From positions 1 through 48,026 of the forward strand of contig CAZHGD010000042.1 of the NCBI GenBank assembly GCA_964531735.1: a stretch of DNA of 48,026 nucleotides, read 5' to 3'. Position numbers and translations under genes: made by a program. This document shows, piece after piece, positions 42,819 to 48,026 of this stretch; position 1 is the stretch's first letter, and the number at the start of each line of letters is the position of its first letter. The notes under the pieces are model-generated. The model did no database searches, had not been told where the DNA came from, and was given only the letters and a program-made list of their open reading frames with translations. The DNA is from CAZHGD01 sp964531735 (GTDB lineage: Bacteria; Armatimonadota; UBA10988).

Positions 42819-45800
42819 ATGATGAGCGCTGCGAGCCGGGTGGCATGGGTGGGCGTGGTGCTGGTCAGCCGACTGCTGGCCGCCGATCCGGCGGGTTACC
42901 AGCGTGGCGGCACTTGGCCCGAGACGATGCTGGCGGCGCGCGAGTCGCAACTGCGGGCCGCGGCGGCTGAGCCGCAGGCAGGCGGCTTCCGGCCCTACGT
43001 CAGCACGGTGCGGCGAGGCGGCGACGCGCCGGTGCGAGTCGTGGTCGACGTGTCGACCGTCGCGCAGCTCTGGCTGATCGCCACCGTGGGTGGCGACGAC
43101 TACAACTTCGACCAGGCCATCTGGGGTGAGCCGACACTGGTGGCGGCCGACGGCACACGGACTCGGCTGAGCGCCCTCCAGCCGGCCTCGGCCAAGGTGG
43201 GGTGGGGCAGGCTGTACGTCGACCGCAACCACACCGGTGCGCCGTTGCGCATTGCCGGGCAGACCTTCGCGCATGGGTTCTGGGCCCATGCGCCCAGTGA
43301 GCTGTGCTTCGCACTCGAGCGTCGCTACCGGCGCTTCGAGGCGTACGTGGGGCTCGATGCCGGGGCTGGTTCGAACGGCACGGCGGCGTTCAAGGTGCTC
43401 GATCACCGTGATGTCGCGGACGACGCGGCGGGTGACTTGTGGACGCCGTTGGCCCGCGACTTTGCCTCGGCTACCGACCGTCGCGAGATGGCCTGGGAGC
43501 GCCGTGACCACATCTGGGACGGCGACTGGCCGCCGGGCGATTACGTGACCTTGGCGCGACGCTATGCCGCCGCCGCGCCAATCGCGCCGTTGGCCGCCGA
43601 AGCGGCCAAGCGGGCCGCCGCGGTGCGCGACGCCAGCGGTCTCCGGCAGCTTCGCGCGCTGTACGTGCGGGCGCGCGAACTGGACCGGGCCTTCAGTGAC
43701 GCGCGGGCGCTGCAACTGGGGCCGGTGCTGCGTGCGGTCAGCGATCTGACCGCGACGTGCGGTGATCGCTACCCGCAAGGGCCGGTCTGGCTGGCGCAAC
43801 TGCGGCAGTACGAGCAGGCGCTGCCGCAGGCCCTGGTGCAAGCGAAGTCCACCGACCTGGCGACGGTCGAACAGGCCGCCCGGACAGCCGCTCAGGCCGT
43901 CGCGCTGGCACGCCAGGCGCTGCTGGCTAACCCGGCGCTGGACTTCCAGCGCCTCCTGCTGGTCAAGCGGCGCGCCAACCAGCTCGGCCTGCCGCAGAAC
44001 TGGCAGAGCAACTCCTCGCTGCCGCGCCGCGGCTTCGACAACGAGGTGGCCAGTCTGCCGTTGGCCGACCTGGACGGCCCCCTGACCACGGTCTACCGAC
44101 CCCAGGAGCCCGTCTTCGTCGGTGACGTCGATCTGCACTATACGGCGCGGCGCCTGCTGTTCTCCTCGCTCGACGCGCGCCAGCGGTGGCAGGTGTTCGA
44201 AGTCGGCATCGATGGGGGCGGCCTGCGGCAGGTGACACCCACCGACGCGCCCGAGGTGGACCACTACGACGCCTGCTATCTGCCGGACGGACGCATCATG
44301 TTCACCAGCACGGCGCCGATGATCGGCGTGCCGTGCGTGTTCGGCAGCGACCACGTCTCGACGCTGTTCCGCTGTGACGCCGATGGCAGCCATGTGCGCC
44401 AGCTCGGCTTCGAACAGGACCATGACTGGTGCCCGACGGTGCTCCACGACGGCCGTGTCCTGTACACGCGCTGGGAGTACACCGACACGCCGCACTCGAA
44501 CACGCGGCTGCTGTTCACGATGAACCCGGACGGCACCGGCCAGCGCGAGTACCTGGGCAGCAACAGCTACTGGCCCAACTCGTTCTTCTACGCCCGGCCG
44601 CTGCCCGGCCACCCGACCAAGGTGGTCGCGATCATCTCGGGCCACCACGGCGTGCCGCGTATGGGTGAGTTGGTCGTCTTCGACCCGGCCCGCGGACGCC
44701 ACGAGGCGGGCGGCGTGGTGCAGCGCCTGCCCGGCCACGGTCAGCCGGTCCAGCCGGTCATCCGCGACGCGCTGGTCGAGGGGAGTTGGCCGAAGTTCCT
44801 GCATCCGTTCCCGCTGAACGAGAAGTACTTCCTGGTGGCCGCCAAGCCGTCGCCGCAGGCGCTCTGGGGTCTCTATCTCGTCGATGTGTTCGACAACCTG
44901 ACGCTGCTGCGCGAAGAGCCCGACTATGCGCTCCTGGAGCCGGTGCCGCTGAAGCCGACGGCGGCGCCGCCCGCGATACCGGACCGCGTCGACGAGCGGC
45001 GGCGCGACGCCGTGGTGCAGATCCAGGACATCTACGCGGGTCCGGGCCTGGCGGGCCTGCCGCGCGGCACGGTCAAGCGGCTGCGCGTGTTCGGCTACGA
45101 GTTCGCCTACCATGGCATGGGCGGCCTGCTGGGCGTGCTGGGCATCGACGGTCCGTGGGACATCCGCCGCATCATGGGCACGGTGCCCGTCGAGCCCGAT
45201 GGATCGGCCAACTTCCGCGTGCCGGCCAACACCCCCATCAGCATCCAGCCGCTGGACAGTGACGGCCAGGCGCTGCAACTGATGCGCTCGTGGATGACGG
45301 CCATGCCGGGCGAACTGCTGTCGTGTGTGGGTTGCCATGAGCAGCAGAGCAGCACCCCGGTGGCGCGCAGGCCGCTGGCCATGGGCCGGCCGCCGTCGCC
45401 GATCCGGCCGTGGTACGGGCCCACGCGCGGGTTCAGCTACCAGCGCGAGGTGCAGCCGGTGGTCGACCGGCACTGTCTGCGTTGTCACGGTGAGAACGGC
45501 CAGCCACCCGACCTGCGCGGCGACCGCAACATCAGCGACTGGGCCATCATCCATCCGGGGAATGGTGGCAGCGCCGGTGGCCGCTTCTCGCTCAGCTATG
45601 CCGCGCTGCACCGTTACGTGCGCCGGCCGGGCATCGAGAGCGACTACCATCTGCTGGCGCCGATGGAGTTCCATGCCGGCACCACCGAACTGGTGCAGAT
45701 GCTCCGCAAGGGTCACCACGGCGTGCAACTCGACGCCGAGTCATGGGACCGGCTGATCTGCTGGATCGACTTCAACACGGTCTACCACGGCACTTGGACC

Positions 45801-46901
45801 GACGCCGGGCACAAGCCTGGCCGCCAGCGCGAGCAGCGGCGCGAACTGCTGAGGCGCTACGCGGATGTCGATGAGGATCCCGAAGCGGAAGCCGGCGGCC
45901 CGCCGGCCACATTAGCGCCCGTGGCCGCCCGGGCGGTGGCCGACACGCCGCCGACCGTGGCGCCCGCCGCTGCTGCACCGGGCTGGCCGTTCGACGCCGG
46001 CGAGGCCCAGCGCCGGCAGCGTGCCGCCGCGACCGTGACGCACCGTCAACTCGACCTGGGCGCGGGCATCAAGCTGGACCTGGCGCTGGTGCCCGCCGGC
46101 GCGTTCATCATGGGTGACCGCCAGGAGGGCCCGCCGACCGCGATCGGCGTGGACCGGCCGTACTGGATGGCGCGCTGCGAGGTCAGCAACGCCCAGTACG
46201 CGCGGTTCGACGCCAGCCATGACAGCGGCGTGGAATCGAAGCTGGGCTACCAGTTCGGCATCCACGGCTACCCGCTGAACCAGCCCGAGCAGCCGGTGGT
46301 GCGCGTGAGCTGGCTGCAGGCGACCGCGTTCTGCCGGTGGCTGGCGCAGCAGGTCGGCGAAGACGTGCGGTTGCCCACCGAGGCCGAGTGGGAGTACGCC
46401 TGCCGCGCGGGCACCGCGACGCCGTTCTGGTTCGGCGACCTCGACACCGACTTCAGCCGGCTCGCCAACCTGGGCGACGCCAAGCTGCGTGAGCTGGCCA
46501 GCGACCCGTACACGTTGGACAAGCCGCTGGCCAACCCGGGCAAGTACGACGACTGGGTGCCCCACGAGACACGGTTCAACGACGGCTCGCTGGTCACCGC
46601 GCCGATCGGCCGCTACCAGCCCAACCCGTGGGGGCTGCACGACCTGCACGGCAACGTGGCCGAATGGACCGGCTCCAGTTGGCGTGCCTACCCGTACCGG
46701 GACGACGACGGCCGCAACGACGCGTCGCCGGCGGCCGAGAAGGTGGTGCGTGGCGGCTCGTGGTACGACCGGCCGCAGCGCTGCACGTCGGCGTTCCGCC
46801 TGGCCTACCGAGCGCACCAGCCGGTGTTCAACGTTGGTTTTCGGGTGGTTGTGACCGTCAAGGCAGTGCCCGAGCGGGCGCGGCAGGCGGCGGCGCGTTG
46901 A
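42819..46901 (+). CDS. HzsA-related di-haem protein fused to NPCBM and SUMF1-like domains
   Basis: 1360 residues; tandem ATGs at 42819 and 42822, the second better spaced from GGAG. A signal peptide is likely (MMSAASRVAWVGVVLVSRLLA). Residues about 60-215 resemble an NPCBM sandwich (WGRLYVDRNHTGAP, TFAHGFWAHAPSELCF). The middle, about 400-1020, is the HzsA-related propeller/cytochrome type (WPKFLHPFPLNEKYFLVA) with haem motifs CVGCH (836-840) and CLRCH (886-890). From about 1089 to 1346 is a SUMF1/FGE-type domain (LPTEAEWEYACRAG, HGNVAEWTGSSW, VVRGGSWYD). Aligned to human FGE, C336 corresponds to C1322, but C341 to R1327, so formylglycine-forming activity is unlikely. It is exported; the haems suggest electron transfer. 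It is not evidence for anammox. Confidence 0.87.
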   Translation: MMSAASRVAWVGVVLVSRLLAADPAGYQRGGTWPETMLAARESQLRAAAAEPQAGGFRPYVSTVRRGGDAPVRVVVDVSTVAQLWLIATVGGDDYNFDQAIWGEPTLVAADGTRTRLSALQPASAKVGWGRLYVDRNHTGAPLRIAGQTFAHGFWAHAPSELCFALERRYRRFEAYVGLDAGAGSNGTAAFKVLDHRDVADDAAGDLWTPLARDFASATDRREMAWERRDHIWDGDWPPGDYVTLARRYAAAAPIAPLAAEAAKRAAAVRDASGLRQLRALYVRARELDRAFSDARALQLGPVLRAVSDLTATCGDRYPQGPVWLAQLRQYEQALPQALVQAKSTDLATVEQAARTAAQAVALARQALLANPALDFQRLLLVKRRANQLGLPQNWQSNSSLPRRGFDNEVASLPLADLDGPLTTVYRPQEPVFVGDVDLHYTARRLLFSSLDARQRWQVFEVGIDGGGLRQVTPTDAPEVDHYDACYLPDGRIMFTSTAPMIGVPCVFGSDHVSTLFRCDADGSHVRQLGFEQDHDWCPTVLHDGRVLYTRWEYTDTPHSNTRLLFTMNPDGTGQREYLGSNSYWPNSFFYARPLPGHPTKVVAIISGHHGVPRMGELVVFDPARGRHEAGGVVQRLPGHGQPVQPVIRDALVEGSWPKFLHPFPLNEKYFLVAAKPSPQALWGLYLVDVFDNLTLLREEPDYALLEPVPLKPTAAPPAIPDRVDERRRDAVVQIQDIYAGPGLAGLPRGTVKRLRVFGYEFAYHGMGGLLGVLGIDGPWDIRRIMGTVPVEPDGSANFRVPANTPISIQPLDSDGQALQLMRSWMTAMPGELLSCVGCHEQQSSTPVARRPLAMGRPPSPIRPWYGPTRGFSYQREVQPVVDRHCLRCHGENGQPPDLRGDRNISDWAIIHPGNGGSAGGRFSLSYAALHRYVRRPGIESDYHLLAPMEFHAGTTELVQMLRKGHHGVQLDAESWDRLICWIDFNTVYHGTWTDAGHKPGRQREQRRELLRRYADVDEDPEAEAGGPPATLAPVAARAVADTPPTVAPAAAAPGWPFDAGEAQRRQRAAATVTHRQLDLGAGIKLDLALVPAGAFIMGDRQEGPPTAIGVDRPYWMARCEVSNAQYARFDASHDSGVESKLGYQFGIHGYPLNQPEQPVVRVSWLQATAFCRWLAQQVGEDVRLPTEAEWEYACRAGTATPFWFGDLDTDFSRLANLGDAKLRELASDPYTLDKPLANPGKYDDWVPHETRFNDGSLVTAPIGRYQPNPWGLHDLHGNVAEWTGSSWRAYPYRDDDGRNDASPAAEKVVRGGSWYDRPQRCTSAFRLAYRAHQPVFNVGFRVVVTVKAVPERARQAAAR

Positions 46902-46931
46902 GCGCGCACAGGCCACGAGGCTGCGGTGGGC

Positions 46932-48026
46932 ATGGAGCCAGGTGAGCACTCGTCGGGCTACCGCAGCGAGGTGGACGGGACGTGGCAGCCGTACGTGTGG
47001 TACCAGCCGCGCCGCTGGCGCCGGCGCTATCCGGTCATCGTCTGCCTGCACGGCTTCGGCGGCCGGTGTGGCGGCTTTGCAGTCAGCGCCCAGCACCTGG
47101 CCGACTACCACGGCTGCGTGCTGCTCAGCCCCGAGGGACGCGGCAACCAGAACTGGGACTGGATCGGCGAAGACGACGTGTTCGCGGCCCTCGAGGACCT
47201 CGGGCGCGCGGTCCGGCTCGACGCCTCACGCGTCTACCTGCACGGCGGCAGCATGGGCGCGCACGGTGCCTTGCGGCTGGCCTGGCGCTACCCGCACCGG
47301 TTCGCCGCCGTCTCGGCGGTGGCCGGCTGGATCAGTGTCGAGCAGTTCTACCCGAAGTGGTACGCGCCCGCCGATGAGCCCGAGCCGCCTCCGGCCGTGG
47401 CGCACCTGCTGGCCGCCGCGGCGCCGGGCGCCTGGCGCCGGAGCGCCGGCCAGGTGCCCGGTCGGCTGGCCTACGGCGCCGAGGACGACGTCAACGAGCC
47501 CGAGGACGCGGAGTGGCTGGTGGCCTGGCTGCACGAGCAAGGCTGGCACCACCGTGGCGCCTGGCAGTCGGTGCGCGTGGACGGTGGCGGCCACGGTGCG
47601 GGGCAGGACTGGCGGCGCGTCTGCTCGTTCGTGCTGCGCCGGCGCCGTACGCCGGTCTGGTCGCACCGGTCGCTGACGCTGCGTCACGCGGATCTGGGTT
47701 GGTGCCGCGCCGAACGCCTGGTGGTGCCGTATGGCGAAGCGACCATCCACGCCGTGCGCAGCGCTGACGGCTTGCTGGTGACGGTCGACAACATCGCCGA
47801 ACTGTCGCTGCGTGCCACGCCGTCGCTGGGCTTGCCACGCGGCGCGCGGGTGACCGTAGCCGGCCACGGCGGGCGGTTCACGGTGCCGCCGGCGTCCGGG
47901 GCGGAGCAACGCGTGGTGCTGTCGACCGCACCGGCGCCCTTTGCCAAGTGCCGCGGTGGCGACGGGCCAGTTGCCGAGGTGTTCCGCCGCCGGTTCCAGA
48001 TCCTCGCGCCGGCCCGAGGCCCGGCG
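46932..48026 (+). CDS. Alpha/beta-hydrolase (esterase/prolyl oligopeptidase-like), 3' partial
   Basis: 365 codons from ATG 46932 run open to the right edge, so the C-terminus is missing. GAGG lies eleven bases upstream. The esterase core is evident: VIVCLHGFGG (oxyanion strand), LHGGSMGAHGAL with nucleophile Ser in G-G-S-M-G, YGAEDDVNEP (acid) and DGGGHGAGQDW (catalytic His). After about residue 245 comes an extra beta-rich domain (SLTLRHADLGWCRAERL). The family hydrolyses esters or peptides, often of the PHB-depolymerase/esterase-D type. No signal peptide is seen. It starts 30 bases after the HzsA-related gene and may be co-transcribed with it. Confidence 0.8.
   Translation, partial: MEPGEHSSGYRSEVDGTWQPYVWYQPRRWRRRYPVIVCLHGFGGRCGGFAVSAQHLADYHGCVLLSPEGRGNQNWDWIGEDDVFAALEDLGRAVRLDASRVYLHGGSMGAHGALRLAWRYPHRFAAVSAVAGWISVEQFYPKWYAPADEPEPPPAVAHLLAAAAPGAWRRSAGQVPGRLAYGAEDDVNEPEDAEWLVAWLHEQGWHHRGAWQSVRVDGGGHGAGQDWRRVCSFVLRRRRTPVWSHRSLTLRHADLGWCRAERLVVPYGEATIHAVRSADGLLVTVDNIAELSLRATPSLGLPRGARVTVAGHGGRFTVPPASGAEQRVVLSTAPAPFAKCRGGDGPVAEVFRRRFQILAPARGPA

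Noticed and set aside
42738..45728. Long minus-strand open frame (996 codons) opposite the HzsA-related gene
   Set aside because: It is low in complexity (His/Arg/Gln/Ala/Leu-rich), has no recognisable motif and lies entirely opposite a gene with clear domains; G+C-rich DNA produces such shadow frames.
42819..46901. Hydrazine synthase subunit and an anammox lifestyle
   Set aside because: Only an HzsA-related domain is present, fused to NPCBM and SUMF1 parts; no other hydrazine synthase or hydrazine dehydrogenase gene is seen, and this domain is widespread outside anammox bacteria.
46942..47676. Plus-strand open frame of 244 codons starting at 46942
   Set aside because: It is the wrong frame of the esterase gene at 46932, whose frame runs off the window end without a stop; the 46942 frame is Arg/Ser-rich and shows no domain.

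Overview
The window is a G+C-rich bacterial chromosome segment (roughly two thirds G+C by eye) that is almost fully coding. The gene set points to an uncultured heterotroph of the Armatimonadota / PVC-like (Planctomycetota, Lentisphaerota, Hydrogenedentota) type: a HEAT plus FG-GAP protein, a DUF6785-type polytopic membrane protein, UroD-like and amidohydrolase_2 proteins, a sulfatase, a LamG protein, a ceramidase-like protein, an HzsA-related di-haem protein fused to a SUMF1 domain, and a three-SLH-domain envelope protein. SLH domains favour Armatimonadota over typical Planctomycetota, but the phylum cannot be settled from the sequence alone. No rRNA, tRNA, CRISPR array, integrase, transposase or phage gene was seen.

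Layout. 2-3067 (+): partial HEAT/FG-GAP protein and fluoride channel CrcB. 12179-3070 (-): eight tightly packed or overlapping genes reading DUF58, LigA, a secreted Ig-like protein, a receiver/histidine-kinase-like protein with no phospho-acceptor His, a small helical protein, two amidohydrolase-family proteins (one canonical, one lacking metal ligands) and the DUF6785 membrane protein. 12270-14524 (+): UroD-like protein and zinc alcohol dehydrogenase, translationally coupled. 14535-19828: lipoprotein, cytoplasmic-type sulfatase, SLH protein, LamG protein, a small palindromic repeat and a small membrane protein. 20064-26109: glycoside-hydrolase-like protein, a HEPN/MNT pair, a NUDIX hydrolase, two tandem YdcF-like membrane proteins and L-rhamnose isomerase. 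26254-29552 (+): a GcvH-PAS fusion, an amidohydrolase and an NCS2-like permease. 29572-35714 (+): a MarR-controlled MacAB-TolC-like efflux operon with a clear promoter and palindromic operator. 35800-39258 (+): ceramidase-like protein, Kelch-like propeller protein and a second alcohol dehydrogenase. 39263-42550 (-): a large orphan P-loop ATPase. 42819-48026 (+): the HzsA/cytochrome/SUMF1 fusion and an esterase cut by the window end.

How the genes may work together (inference). L-rhamnose isomerase, sulfatase, a GH-like protein, two alcohol dehydrogenases, three amidohydrolases and two transporters fit breakdown of sulfated, deoxy-sugar-rich polysaccharides, with much of the chemistry in the cytoplasm because several of these enzymes lack signal peptides. 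The efflux operon is a self-contained unit with autoregulation. The most unusual proteins are the GcvH-like/PAS fusion without any lysine, the kinase-like protein with Gly in place of the phospho-acceptor His, the tripartite adaptor with about 435 residues of coiled coil, and the orphan ATPase whose start codon cannot be placed and whose upstream region carries a perfect DnaA-box consensus.

Several promoters share one style: -35 TTGACG or TTGACA, spacer 17-18, -10 of TAnAnT type, and on the minus strand an extended -10 beginning TGC. This suggests a conventional housekeeping sigma factor.
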